Assembly (NCBI RefSeq): GCF_021234875.1
Contig: NZ_JAJQVM010000003.1
Span: 147,541-211,540, forward strand
Direction: 5' to 3'
Length of the DNA: 64,000 nt
From: Marinibactrum halimedae
GTDB lineage: Bacteria; Pseudomonadota; Gammaproteobacteria; Pseudomonadales; Cellvibrionaceae
Both the position numbers and the translations under genes were made by a program. The notes beneath the pieces were generated by a model. That model did not search any database. It had not been told where the DNA came from and saw nothing but the letters and a program-made list of their open reading frames with translations. How positions within the stretch are numbered: position 1 is the stretch's first letter; every line of letters starts with the position of its first letter. Positions 8,129 through 16,746 of the stretch are shown in pieces.

Positions 8129-9683
8129 CGGCCTCAAAGAGGTGTTGGTTTGATGCCATGCTTGTGTTTTGTGAAAATTTTGTCATTAAAAGGTAAAGCG
8201 CTCCAGCAATAAATAAACCGGTAAACCAGGCGTATTGATAGAGAATGTCAAAAATAATCGGTACGTTTTTTATAAAGCCTGCCGTATGAAAAAAGCCGGG
8301 TAAATTAGGCAGTACACCCGCAATAAAGGCAATAATACCATTCCAGTTCCAGCCGTTATTGGCGCCATATTGCCCGTCGTGGCGAAAAAGTGCATCAATT
8401 TCCAAATCGCATTTTTTAACGATAAAATAATCGGCCATTAAAATGCCGGCAATGGGCCCCAGTAAAGCAGAATAGCCAATTAACCAAGTAAAGATAAACC
8501 CACCAGACGATTCCAATAATTTCCAAGGAAACATTGCCAGCCCAATGCCTGCGGTAATGTACCCACCCATTTTAAAGCTGATTTTGCTTGGGTTGAGGTT
8601 AGAGAAACCATACGCCGGTGCCACAACATTCGCGGCTAAATTGGTGGTTAAGGTTGAAAGTGCTAGGGCAAACAACGCAATTACCACACTAATACCGCCC
8701 ATTTTGCTGGTAAGTACAACCGGGTCCCAAATCGCTTCGCCGTAAATGGTTACGGTGGCTGAGGTAACGGCCACACCGATAAAAGCAAACAGAGCCATGG
8801 GCAAAGGTAAGCCGACGGCTTGGCCAAGAATTTGATCTTTTTGTGATTTTGCAAAACGTGTAAAGTCGGGAATATTTAAGGCGACGGTCGCCCAAAATCC
8901 TACCATCGCGGTAAGGCTTGAGAAGAATACGGATAAAAACTTCCCTTCTTTAGGAGCACCTTCCCCGAATTGCGATGGTGCCGATAACATTTCACCAAAT
9001 CCACCCGCTTTTTGGTAGGCCCAAAATAATAAAGCTAACCCCATAAGAATAAGAAACGGAGCGCAATAGCTTTCGAGCCAGCGAATAGATTGTGTCCCTG
9101 ATCGAATAAAGAAAATATGAATTAACCAAAAGGCGAAAAAGCAAAGTGTTTGCGCGATATCAATGCCGAGAAAAGGCAGGGTTGTACCATGAAAAGTATT
9201 GCCGGTAAGCGCATTGAGAATGACATAAATCGCGGAACCTCCTACCCACGTTTGTATGCCAAACCATCCACAGGCAACCAAACCTCTTGCAACCGCCGGA
9301 ATTCGAGCGCCTTTTGTACCAAAAGCGGAACGTAATAAAACAGGAAAGGGTAAGCCGTGTTTTGCGCCTGCGTGCCCAATCATCACCATCGGAACTAAGA
9401 CAATCATATTTCCTAGAAGAACGGTAGCAATGGCTTGCCACCAATTCATCCCTTCGGAAACCAGTCCCGCTGCAATCATATAGGTGGGAACACAAACGAC
9501 CATCGCAACCCAGAGCGAAGCATAATGAAACCAATTCCAATTACGCTGTTCTAGTGTTGTCGGCGCTAAATCTTCGTTCCATAAGTCGGTATCGTAGTTA
9601 CTACTGTAGTTACTACTGTAGTTACTATTGTGGTTACTACTGTCGCTATGACTACCGGAGCTAGGGTTGCGATTTTGGTGCAT
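8118..9683 (-). CDS. NCS1-family nucleobase:cation symporter of the rut cluster
   Basis: This 521-residue inner-membrane protein has about 12 hydrophobic segments. NCS1 signatures are N-E-D-L-A-P-T followed by R-N-W-N-W-F-H-Y-A-S-L-W, the substrate-region W-F-G-I-Q-T-W, and N-I-P-D-F-T-R-F-A. The family imports uracil, thymine, allantoin, hydantoins or cytosine with Na+ or H+. As last gene of the rut block it probably supplies the pyrimidine, replacing the NCS2 permease RutG of E. coli. The start is ATG at 9683, with AGGAAA eight bases upstream; a longer reading from 9755 would begin inside a hairpin and lacks a ribosome site. The N-terminus carries a run of S-S-N-Y units encoded by 12-bp repeats, unusual for this family. 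Confidence 0.88.
   Translation of the reverse strand: MHQNRNPSSGSHSDSSNHNSNYSSNYSSNYDTDLWNEDLAPTTLEQRNWNWFHYASLWVAMVVCVPTYMIAAGLVSEGMNWWQAIATVLLGNMIVLVPMVMIGHAGAKHGLPFPVLLRSAFGTKGARIPAVARGLVACGWFGIQTWVGGSAIYVILNALTGNTFHGTTLPFLGIDIAQTLCFFAFWLIHIFFIRSGTQSIRWLESYCAPFLILMGLALLFWAYQKAGGFGEMLSAPSQFGEGAPKEGKFLSVFFSSLTAMVGFWATVALNIPDFTRFAKSQKDQILGQAVGLPLPMALFAFIGVAVTSATVTIYGEAIWDPVVLTSKMGGISVVIALFALALSTLTTNLAANVVAPAYGFSNLNPSKISFKMGGYITAGIGLAMFPWKLLESSGGFIFTWLIGYSALLGPIAGILMADYFIVKKCDLEIDALFRHDGQYGANNGWNWNGIIAFIAGVLPNLPGFFHTAGFIKNVPIIFDILYQYAWFTGLFIAGALYLLMTKFSQNTSMASNQHLFEAEKG
9594..9641. repeat. Four-copy 12-bp tandem repeat inside the NCS1 gene
   Basis: Units read GTAGTTACTACT on the plus strand at 9594, 9606, 9618 and 9630, with one or two changes in the last two and a decayed fifth unit after 9641. 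On the coding strand they give repeated S-S-N-Y in the cytoplasmic N-terminal tail, in frame, so copy number can change without breaking the gene. Confidence 0.9.
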
Positions 9684-9733
9684 GGTTTGCTTTCCTGTTT
9701 CATTACGGGGGCGCATCAGGAAAAAGTTTTTGA

Positions 9734-9759
9734 ATAGGTGCTTATAAAACGGCACCTAT
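9734..9759. other. Intergenic hairpin between dehydrogenase and transporter genes
   Basis: ATAGGTGC (9734-9741) and GCACCTAT (9752-9759) form an 8-bp perfect stem with a 10-base loop, 31 bases past the dehydrogenase stop. On the minus-strand transcript it is followed by TCAAAAAC and not by a T-run. It may protect or cut the mRNA between the two genes and so set their ratio; it is unlikely to be a strong terminator. Confidence 0.5.
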
Positions 9760-9790
9760 CAACTTATTTTTGCCAGACGCGTTTTACCCT

Positions 9791-11281
9791 TTAACTGGGG
9801 AATGCAAAACTCGCACCTTCTCTGACGCCACTGGAGGGCCAGCGTTGGGTGATGGTTTTTCGCTTAGTATAGAAGCGAACACCGTCTGGGCCATAAGCAT
9901 GCAAATCACCGAAAAGGGATCGTTTCCATCCACCGAAACTGTGATAAGCAACAGGAACCGGAAGCGGTACATTAATTCCTACCATGCCCACTTGAATATG
10001 ATCGGAAAAATACCGAGCGGCTTCCCCGTCGCGAGTGAAAATACAAGTACCATTGCCATACTCATGCCCATCAATCAGTTGCATGGCAGTATTCATGGAA
10101 TCAACTCGAATGACTTGCAATACCGGCCCAAATATTTCGGCTTGATAGCTTTCCATGGAGGGCATTACTTTATCGATTAAGGTTGCACCGACAAAAAAAC
10201 CATTTTCATAACCCTTCACTTGAATATTACGACCATCCACAACGATGTCTGCCCCTTGTTGTTCGGCACTGGTAATATAGGCTTTAACTTTGGTTTTGTG
10301 TTCGTGGGTGATCAATGGGCCAAAATCATTATCCGCATCTTGTGCTGGGCCAACTCGTAAATCTGCCATCGCTGCACTCAATTTATCCACTAATTGATTG
10401 GCGGTTTCTTCCCCTACCGCGACCACAACAGACAGTGCCATGCAGCGTTCACCGGAAGAGCCGAATGCCGCCCCCAGTAGTTGATTTACTGCGTTATCAA
10501 TATCCGCATCGGGCATCACAATTGCGTGGTTTTTGGCCCCACCCAGGGCTTGGCAGCGTTTGCCATGGGCATTGGCCGTGGCATAAATACTTTCTGCAAT
10601 GGGGGTTGAGCCAACAAAGCTAACGGCCTTAATGCGGGGTTCCGTTAGAAGCACATCGACGGCTTCTTTATCGCCATTAACCACATTAAATACGCCGTCT
10701 GGTAGACCCGCTTCTTTTAATAATTCCGCTAAATAGATGGCGCAACTGGGGTCGCGTTCAGACGGTTTTAAAACAAACGTGTTACCGCAGACAATGGCCA
10801 AAGGAAACATCCACAGTGGCACCATCGCAGGAAAATTAAAGGGAGTAATACCCGCAACAACACCCAGTGGCTGAAACTCACTCCAGGAGTCAATATTGGG
10901 GCCAACGTTTTTACTGTGTTCACCTTTTAATAATTGAGGTGCTGCACAGGCGAATTCTACGTTTTCGATACCTCGTTGTAATTCACCTGCGGCATCATGG
11001 CTGATTTTTCCGTGTTCTTGCCCAATTAGCTCAATAATTTTGTCAGCGTTTTTTTCTAATAAATATTTAAACTGAAACATCACCCGAGCACGTTTACTGG
11101 CAGGGGTATTTCGCCATTCGGAAAAGGCCGACTCTGCAGCATCAATGGCCTCTATGACGGTCTCTTTTGATGCTAGAAGGACGGATTTTTCTGTCTGTCC
11201 GGTAGCAGGATTATAAACAGGTTGAGAGCGCCCATCGGGGGCGACGGATTCACCGTTAATGTAATGGCCAATAGTCGTCAT
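9791..11281 (-). CDS. mmsA: CoA-acylating (methyl)malonate-semialdehyde dehydrogenase of the rut cluster
   Basis: This is a 496-residue aldehyde dehydrogenase of the MmsA family, full length. Family markers are the opening I-G-H-Y-I-N-G-E, the motif I-T-P-F-N-F-P-A-M-V-P-L-W-M near residue 141, F-V-G-S-T-P-I-A for NAD binding, and the nucleophile in S-S-G-E-R-C-M-A near residue 283; that Cys-Met-Ala context is typical of the CoA-dependent subfamily. The known reaction is malonate or methylmalonate semialdehyde + CoA + NAD+ to acetyl- or propionyl-CoA + CO2 + NADH. Set between rutF and the transporter in the same direction, it would take the end product of RutD from uracil or thymine into central metabolism, in place of or beside reduction by RutE. 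Valine or myo-inositol breakdown is the alternative role, but no such genes are nearby. Confidence 0.9.
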   Translation of the reverse strand: MTTIGHYINGESVAPDGRSQPVYNPATGQTEKSVLLASKETVIEAIDAAESAFSEWRNTPASKRARVMFQFKYLLEKNADKIIELIGQEHGKISHDAAGELQRGIENVEFACAAPQLLKGEHSKNVGPNIDSWSEFQPLGVVAGITPFNFPAMVPLWMFPLAIVCGNTFVLKPSERDPSCAIYLAELLKEAGLPDGVFNVVNGDKEAVDVLLTEPRIKAVSFVGSTPIAESIYATANAHGKRCQALGGAKNHAIVMPDADIDNAVNQLLGAAFGSSGERCMALSVVVAVGEETANQLVDKLSAAMADLRVGPAQDADNDFGPLITHEHKTKVKAYITSAEQQGADIVVDGRNIQVKGYENGFFVGATLIDKVMPSMESYQAEIFGPVLQVIRVDSMNTAMQLIDGHEYGNGTCIFTRDGEAARYFSDHIQVGMVGINVPLPVPVAYHSFGGWKRSLFGDLHAYGPDGVRFYTKRKTITQRWPSSGVREGASFAFPS

Positions 11282-11357
11282 AGTATAACCTTGCTGATAG
11301 AGGTGAAAAATTCACACAAAAAATGCTAATGTTCTAATAAAGATAAAATTGCGTTGA

Positions 11358-11927
11358 TTAAAGCTCGTGATAATTTCGTTGGTAGTAGAGCAACGAGCCT
11401 GAATCGGAATTTTTTTGAATCGCTAAGACTTCACAAAAAATTACATCGTGAGTCGCGACGCTTTTTATGTCGCTAATTCGGCAGTCAAAAGCGATTGCCG
11501 CTCCTTTTAATATGGGTGCGCCTGTTTTTAGGGTTTCCCATTCGCCCTCCATAAATCGTTCTTCCATGGGGGTTTTACCACCAAATAAATTAGAAAGAGC
11601 TGTTTGTTTGGCACTTAACGTGTTAATGGCAATCGGTGTGTTTTTCGAAATGGTACTTTCCAAATTGCCGTTGCTCAAAGCGTCGTTACTCAAAAAATAC
11701 GGGTAGGCAGATGCGCTGCGATTTAAACAGACCAATAAGGTTGCCGGCGAGTCACTGACGCTACACACAGCAGTGGCAGTAAAGCCAGCTTTACGATTGG
11801 AATCACCCGTTGTAATGATGTTCACCGCAGCCGCCAGCCCTGCCATTCCCTCCCGAAAGGCTTCGGGAGAAAGGCATTCGTACTTTTCGATATTCACTTC
11901 ACTGGATAGGGGCATGGAATTTCTCAC
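11358..11927 (-). CDS. rutF: RutF, FMN reductase of the uracil pathway
   Basis: This flavin reductase supplies FMNH2 to RutA. The 189 residues match RutF closely: A-A-V-N-I-I-T-T near residue 33, G-F-T-A-T-A-V-C-S-V, L-L-V-C-L-N-R, S-N-L-F-G-G-K-T-P-M-E-E-R-F, F-D-C-R-I and T-H-D-V-I-F-C-E. The annotated start is GTG at 11927; ATG at 11915 would drop four residues and is equally possible, since neither has a strong ribosome site. A stretch of about 10 residues around 85-95 (S-N-G-N-L-E-S-T-I-S) is longer than in E. coli RutF. It lies 20 bp after rutE. Confidence 0.93.
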   Translation of the reverse strand: MRNSMPLSSEVNIEKYECLSPEAFREGMAGLAAAVNIITTGDSNRKAGFTATAVCSVSDSPATLLVCLNRSASAYPYFLSNDALSNGNLESTISKNTPIAINTLSAKQTALSNLFGGKTPMEERFMEGEWETLKTGAPILKGAAIAFDCRISDIKSVATHDVIFCEVLAIQKNSDSGSLLYYQRNYHEL

Positions 11928-11947
11928 TGTTAATAGCCGTCAGTGCA

Positions 11948-12538
11948 TTAAACGATTTGGCAAGCTTGTTCGAAGCTCAAACGCGGTAAGCGCTTATGCA
12001 CTTTTTCACCATCGCCATAACCGATATTAAGTAAAAAATTGACTTTCCATGTGCTGTTTTCAAAAAAGGTTTGGTTGAGTAATTCGGGGTTGAATCCAGA
12101 CATGGCGCCGGTATCTAGCCCTAATGCACGGGCGGCGCTAATCAGATAAGCGCCCTGTAGTGAGCTGTTACGCATAGCGGTTTCATAGGCCGCGTCTGGG
12201 CTTGAAGTGAACCAGCTACGCGCATCCGCATAGGGGAATAGGGTAGGTAACTCTTCGTAAAATTCTTCATCGTACGCCACAATAATGGTGCAAGGCGCAC
12301 TCATGGTTTGTTCCACATTACCGCTTGATAAACAAGGTTTGAGCTTTTCTCTGCCTTCGTCAGAGGCAATAAACACAAAGCGGGCTGGACAACAATTGGC
12401 TGAGGTCGACCCCACTTTGACGAGGTCATACAGTTGGTGTAATACCTCTTCAGGAATGGATTTCTCTTGCCAGCTCGTGTGAGTGTGAGCATCGGTAAAC
12501 AGTTGTGCCAATGCAGCATCATTAAGTGGTGTCGTCAT
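11948..12538 (-). CDS. rutE: RutE, nitroreductase-family malonic semialdehyde reductase
   Basis: This 196-residue flavoprotein of the nitroreductase fold equals E. coli RutE in length. Visible family features are the N-terminal [19 protein letters not shown] near residue 46, [21 protein letters not shown] and the C-terminal N-I-G-Y-G-D. RutE reduces toxic malonic semialdehyde to 3-hydroxypropionate. Its presence next to the CoA-acylating dehydrogenase gives the cell two outlets for the same aldehyde. Confidence 0.93.
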   Translation of the reverse strand: MTTPLNDAALAQLFTDAHTHTSWQEKSIPEEVLHQLYDLVKVGSTSANCCPARFVFIASDEGREKLKPCLSSGNVEQTMSAPCTIIVAYDEEFYEELPTLFPYADARSWFTSSPDAAYETAMRNSSLQGAYLISAARALGLDTGAMSGFNPELLNQTFFENSTWKVNFLLNIGYGDGEKVHKRLPRLSFEQACQIV

Positions 12539-12571
12539 CGTTGATTTTCCAAAATAAAGTTACGGCAAATT

Positions 12572-13351
12572 TTATAAGTTATGATTGAGATGAGTTATCA
12601 GTATTTGATTAAATTTCTTCGGCTCTGTCACCGTGCAGGCATGGCCGCCGTAATCCATTAGGGTGAAAGTGGATTGAGGTAAATGTTCGGCTAAAATTTC
12701 AGAACGTTGCCAAGGCACCAATGTGTCATCTTTATTGGCGATAATTAAACTGTTGACATGAATAGAGTGCAGTTCGGATTCAATATCAAATTCACTTAAA
12801 GCATTAATGCGGGCCAACAAGTTGGACTTGTCGGGAAAGTTGGAAAGCCAGTGTTGCTCTTCTTCTTTCAACAATTCAACATTGCTGGCAATCCAGTCTG
12901 GTGGGTACAACAATAATGCCTGCATGTGTAGATAATCTTCTTTTGAACAATTATCTAATATGGCTTTTCGTATCGAGAAACATCGTTCCGTATGTGGATT
13001 AATTTGACTCCAAGCGTTTACCAGTACGATGCTGTCCAGTAACTCTGGATTTGTTTGGGCGATGTGTAGCGCAACCAACCCGCCAAGAGCGTGCCCAATT
13101 ATATGGCAACATTGAATCGTTAATGATTCAAGTAACTCTTTAAGTTCGTTGGCCATATCTTGAATAGAGTATTGGTCTGATAGCGTCGCAGGGCTTCGTC
13201 CTGTACCGAGTTGGTCATAGACCAATACTCGATACTGGTCGATAAAGGCGGGTAATTGGGGTTTCCAGTAATTGGCTGATCCGCCTAGCCCTGAAATAAA
13301 TACCAGAGTTGGGGCGCTGCTTTCTGTTAGTCCATGTAATTCATAGTGCAT
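12572..13351 (-). CDS. rutD: RutD, alpha/beta-hydrolase acting on aminoacrylate
   Basis: This 259-residue alpha/beta hydrolase has an oxyanion region in F-I-S-G-L-G-G-S near residue 18, Y-D-Q-L-G-T-G-R-S-P near residue 45, and the elbow G-H-A-L-G-G-L near residue 87, where the usual nucleophile Ser is Ala. The substitution G-H-A-L-G-G is also known in RutD itself, whose role is to speed hydrolysis of 3-aminoacrylate to malonic semialdehyde and ammonia. A late D-Y-G-G-H-A motif supplies the His. Position between rutC and rutE fixes the name. Confidence 0.92.
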   Translation of the reverse strand: MHYELHGLTESSAPTLVFISGLGGSANYWKPQLPAFIDQYRVLVYDQLGTGRSPATLSDQYSIQDMANELKELLESLTIQCCHIIGHALGGLVALHIAQTNPELLDSIVLVNAWSQINPHTERCFSIRKAILDNCSKEDYLHMQALLLYPPDWIASNVELLKEEEQHWLSNFPDKSNLLARINALSEFDIESELHSIHVNSLIIANKDDTLVPWQRSEILAEHLPQSTFTLMDYGGHACTVTEPKKFNQILITHLNHNL

Positions 13352-13414
13352 CAGTGTTTACCGCAATGTTTAGCGCTTTTTTAACTCAATGAAAATGTGT
13401 AGGCCCTTAACAAC

Positions 13415-13798
13415 TTAGCCTATATGGGCAATGGAGGCGATTTCGATTAACGCTTCGGGTTTAACAAGCCCACATTGAATACAATAACGCGCGGGTTTTT
13501 CTCCGGGAAAATATTCTGCATACACTTTATTAACCGCAGCGTAGTTGGCCCAGTCGGTAATGAGTATGGTATTAAACGTAACGTCATCCATAGTACCGCC
13601 GGCTTCTTCAATAACCCCTTTAATGGTTTCTAACACATGCCGTGTTTGAGCTTCTGCATCGCCAATATGTACAACATTGTTGTCTTTATCAAAGGGTAAG
13701 GTGCCCGAAACGTACAAAATGTTGTCTGCCATAGAACCTGGCACAAAGGGTGCGATAGGGGTGCCCGTTCCGGCTGGGATGATGGATTTTTTACTCAT
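13415..13798 (-). CDS. rutC: RutC, RidA-family aminoacrylate deaminase
   Basis: This 127-residue protein of the RidA/YjgF family is nearly colinear with E. coli RutC. Diagnostic pieces are [16 protein letters not shown] near the start, [18 protein letters not shown], and [18 protein letters not shown] near residue 97. RutC acts on the aminoacrylate peracid or aminoacrylate released by RutB. The start is ATG at 13798, with AAGGTG six bases upstream; a TTG at 13813 in the same frame lacks support. Confidence 0.95.
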   Translation of the reverse strand: MSKKSIIPAGTGTPIAPFVPGSMADNILYVSGTLPFDKDNNVVHIGDAEAQTRHVLETIKGVIEEAGGTMDDVTFNTILITDWANYAAVNKVYAEYFPGEKPARYCIQCGLVKPEALIEIASIAHIG

Positions 13799-13826
13799 AG
13801 GATTCACCTTCAATAAATGATTAAAA

Positions 13827-14576
13827 TCAGTCAGTGCCTGTTACGGTGTTGCAGAAATCGTTGACGTTAGATACCCAACCAAAAAAGGTTTCCACATTAA
13901 AGAGCGAAGCTTCTTGAATTTCTTTGGGGCCCGCTTGGTGTGTGGCATCTGCAAGCATGACGCCAAAATATTCGAGAAAAAAACCATCCCTTAAGGTGGA
14001 CTCCACACACACATTGGTGGCAATGCCGGTAAAAATTAATGTGCGAATGCCTCGGCTGCGTAGCATGCTGTCCAGATTGGTATTGTAAAATCCGCTGTAG
14101 CGAGTTTTAGGAATAACAATATCGCCTTCTTGTGGTGTTAGCTCATCCACAAGTTCGTAATCCCACGTGCCTTTTGCCAATAAAGTGCCCATAAGCTCGG
14201 GTTGTTTACGCATGGTTTTTAGGGCGTTGGATTTATACCAATTAGGAGAGCCGGGGCCGCCGGCTTCTTGATATTGTGGGTCCCATCCGTTTTGAAAAAA
14301 GACGACGGGCATGTCCGCACTTCGAGCCGCGCCAATGACTTTGGCAATATTGTCAATGACCGGGCCTGTATGAGAAACGTCAAACCCCGCTTTATCTAAA
14401 TAACCCTTTTTGCTGGCATAGGCATTTTGCATGTCTACCACAATAACGGCGGTTTCTTTCGGATTAAACGCTAACGGCTCGGGCTTTGCGGGCAATACCT
14501 TTGTGTTAGAACCTTCATTTGTCCCTGCAATTTGAAACTCGGCCAGTGAATTTGTGCTTTGTGAAGAGCCTGTCAT
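13827..14576 (-). CDS. rutB: RutB, ureidoacrylate (peracid) amidohydrolase
   Basis: This cysteine hydrolase of the isochorismatase-like family has 249 residues. The catalytic triad is readable: Asp in V-V-D-M-Q-N-A-Y near residue 48, Lys in [10 protein letters not shown] near residue 144, and Cys in [11 protein letters not shown] near residue 182. RutB cleaves the ureidoacrylate made by RutA into carbamate and aminoacrylate. The N-terminus is about 15-20 residues longer than in E. coli. Its ATG overlaps the TAA of rutA by one base (TAATG), so translation is coupled. Confidence 0.95.
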   Translation of the reverse strand: MTGSSQSTNSLAEFQIAGTNEGSNTKVLPAKPEPLAFNPKETAVIVVDMQNAYASKKGYLDKAGFDVSHTGPVIDNIAKVIGAARSADMPVVFFQNGWDPQYQEAGGPGSPNWYKSNALKTMRKQPELMGTLLAKGTWDYELVDELTPQEGDIVIPKTRYSGFYNTNLDSMLRSRGIRTLIFTGIATNVCVESTLRDGFFLEYFGVMLADATHQAGPKEIQEASLFNVETFFGWVSNVNDFCNTVTGTD

Positions 14577-15664
14577 TATGCGGCTCCAGCAGTAACAGAA
14601 ACATGTTGTCTTGATTTCATGAGCGGTTGAATTTTGGTGCCAAAATCATCCATCCCTTTAATAAAATCATCAAACGTTAAAAGAACACCTTCGCAGCCAG
14701 GCACGGTGTCAATTTCATCGAGCATGGCGGCAACAGAAGCGTAAGAGCCAACCAGTGTGCCCATATTTAAATTCACGGCAGAGGTTGGGTCGGTCATATC
14801 TCTTACATTGGTATCTTTGCCAGATTTTTTATCGACTGAACCCTGTGTGGTCATCCAATCAATGGCAGATTGATCTTTACCTTCTTTATAACTTTCCCAT
14901 TTGGCCATGGCTTTTTCATCGGTTTCGTCGGCAATCACCATGATGAGAACGGTTGAGCCAACATTGCGCCCGGCGTCATCTGCGGCTTCTTGCAAGCGTG
15001 CAGCCGTTGGGGCGAAAGCGGTGGGGGTATTTAAACCTTTGCCAAAACAGAAGTTGTAGTCAGCGTGTTTGGCAGAAAACGCCATGCCTGCTGCGCTTTG
15101 GCCTGCACAAATAATCGGGATTTTTTTCTCTGGTTTGGGCAGCATACGGCAATCGTCCATTTGGAAGTGCTCACCTTTAAAATCACTTTGCCCGGTTTCC
15201 CATAATTCCTTACAAACCTTGATGTATTCATCAAGATATTCATAACGGTTGCCAAAAAATTGATCCCCTGGCCACATGCCCATTTGTGAGTATTCAGGGC
15301 GTTGCCAACCGGTAACCAAGTTAACGCCAAATCGGCCATGTGAAATAGAATCGATGGTGGCTGCCATGCGCGCCATAATGGCGGGGGGTAAGACTAAAGT
15401 GGCGGCAGTGGCATAGAGTTTAATTTTGGAGGTGACGGCGGCTAAACCGGCCATCAACGAAAAGGATTCTAAATTGTAGTCCCAAAATTCAGTTTCACCG
15501 CCAAAGCCTCTTAATTTAATCATAGAGAGGGCGAAGTCTAGACCATACTGTTCCGCTTTTAGCACAATTTCTTTATTTAAATCGAAGGTCGGTTTGTACT
15601 GTGGTGATGTTTTCGATATCAGCCAGCCGTTGTTACCAATGGGGATAAATACTCCGATGTCCAT
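14576..15664 (-). CDS. rutA: RutA, flavin-dependent pyrimidine monooxygenase
   Basis: This 362-residue, luciferase-like monooxygenase opens the uracil ring between N3 and C4 using FMNH2 from RutF and O2. Characteristic stretches are [13 protein letters not shown] near the start, [13 protein letters not shown] near residue 42, F-G-V-N-L-V-T-G-W near residue 116, and L-V-G-S-Y-A-S-V-A near residue 308. ATG at 15664 is preceded by AGAGAGG at a good distance. It is the first gene of a minus-strand run rutA-rutB-rutC-rutD-rutE-rutF-dehydrogenase-transporter, whose gaps never exceed about 110 bp. It is divergent from rutR across an operator. Confidence 0.96.
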   Translation of the reverse strand: MDIGVFIPIGNNGWLISKTSPQYKPTFDLNKEIVLKAEQYGLDFALSMIKLRGFGGETEFWDYNLESFSLMAGLAAVTSKIKLYATAATLVLPPAIMARMAATIDSISHGRFGVNLVTGWQRPEYSQMGMWPGDQFFGNRYEYLDEYIKVCKELWETGQSDFKGEHFQMDDCRMLPKPEKKIPIICAGQSAAGMAFSAKHADYNFCFGKGLNTPTAFAPTAARLQEAADDAGRNVGSTVLIMVIADETDEKAMAKWESYKEGKDQSAIDWMTTQGSVDKKSGKDTNVRDMTDPTSAVNLNMGTLVGSYASVAAMLDEIDTVPGCEGVLLTFDDFIKGMDDFGTKIQPLMKSRQHVSVTAGAA

Positions 15665-15816
15665 GATTGCCTCTCTTATTTACTGTGCTATTGCGAAAAA
15701 CTCGTGAAATGAAACGCCAATAAATATTGGTTTGTGTGTATTTACGCAAAGCATGAAATAAGCCAAAAGTAAAAAATGCTTTGTAATCAATGATTTGTGA
15801 ATTTTTATCACTTGTA

Positions 15817-15836
15817 ATTAGACCATTTGGTCCAAT
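15817..15836. promoter_or_regulatory. RutR operator between rutA and rutR
   Basis: The sequence TTAGACCATTTGGTCCAA (15818-15835) has the perfect core GACCA-TT-TGGTC at 15821-15832. The known E. coli RutR box is TTGACCA-NN-TGGTCAA, so the match is close, with one mismatch in each outer arm. It sits 157 bp upstream of rutA and 125 bp upstream of rutR in the divergent region, where it could control both. Uracil or thymine would release RutR. Confidence 0.88.
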
Positions 15837-15960
15837 TTGGATCTTTTGGTTTGTTCACTCCTGGTGCAGTATTGTTTTAATACGGTGCGAAGTGACAATG
15901 AGTGTGAATGGATTATCATAGTGGTGGTGAAAGTCATTTGTTAAATAAAGAAAAGTGGTA

Positions 15961-16641
15961 ATGAAAAACAAAAAAATATCGTCTAGTGAAAAAAGTGCTA
16001 AACGGGTTTTGAGCCCAAGCTCACAAAAAAGGCGTGAAAAAGCACAAGAAAATAAAAAGGCCGCCATTATGAAGGCAGCATTAGATCTATTCTCCCGAAA
16101 TGGAGTGAATGGCACCAGTATTGAACAGATTGCCGAAAAAGCGGATGTTTCGAAAAGTAATGTATTGTATTACTTTAAAAATAAAGAACAGCTTTATATT
16201 GAAGTGATTACTCGATTACTTGAAATTTGGCTAAAGCCTTTGCAAAGCTTTTCAATAGAGCAAGACCCCATAGAGGCGCTTGCTCATTACATTAAAGTGA
16301 AGTTAGAGCTGTCGAGGGACTACCCTGCTGAGTCGAAATTATTTTGTATGGAAGTAGTTCAAGGTGCACCATTGCTCATTCAGGAGCTGGAATCACCCTT
16401 AACGACGTTAATAGAAAATAAGGTAGCCGTGATAAAAGAGTGGGTAGAGCAAGGAAAGTTGGCAGAAGTGGATCCTTACCACTTAATTTTCAGTATTTGG
16501 GCAATTACCCAACACTACGCGGATTTTAATGTTCAAATTCAAGCGGTCACAGGAAAAAATTTGAATAATAGGGCTTTTTTTAACAGTACCTTAATCAATA
16601 TTCAAAATATTATTTTGGAAGGAGTGAGGCCGAGAGTTTGA
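15961..16641 (+). CDS. rutR: RutR, TetR-family repressor of pyrimidine use
   Basis: This TetR-type regulator of 226 residues has an N-terminal helix-turn-helix (A-A-L-D-L-F-S-R-N-G-V, then I-E-Q-I-A-E-K-A-D-V-S-K-S-N-V-L-Y-Y-F). Its ligand domain contains the RutR-typical S-R-D-Y-P-A-E-S-K-L-F-C-M-E and A-P-L-L, W-A-I-T-Q-H-Y-A-D-F, and a C-terminus ending I-L-E-G-V-R-P-R. E. coli RutR is about 14 residues shorter, the difference being a Lys/Ser-rich N-terminal tail. ATG at 15961 is preferred over GTG at 15955; the ribosome site is weak for either. Family knowledge says it binds uracil or thymine and represses rut genes. The 3' end has a decayed copy about 1.7 kb downstream. Confidence 0.95.
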   Translation: MKNKKISSSEKSAKRVLSPSSQKRREKAQENKKAAIMKAALDLFSRNGVNGTSIEQIAEKADVSKSNVLYYFKNKEQLYIEVITRLLEIWLKPLQSFSIEQDPIEALAHYIKVKLELSRDYPAESKLFCMEVVQGAPLLIQELESPLTTLIENKVAVIKEWVEQGKLAEVDPYHLIFSIWAITQHYADFNVQIQAVTGKNLNNRAFFNSTLINIQNIILEGVRPRV

Positions 16642-16723
16642 GCTGAGGGTCTTCTTTGGCCCAGTTAACCTCTGTATGGGGATAATATTTGCTCAACACT
16701 TAACCTCTACTGAGAGTATTGGA

Positions 16724-16741
16724 CGGGGACCTCTAGGCCCC
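16724..16741. terminator. GC-rich hairpin at the end of rutR and the immunity gene
   Basis: GGGGACCTCTAGGCCCC (16724-16740) folds into a short imperfect GC stem between the convergent ends of rutR and the immunity-like gene. There is no clear T-run on either strand, so it is only a candidate terminator. Confidence 0.35.
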
Positions 16742-16746
16742 TCCTC

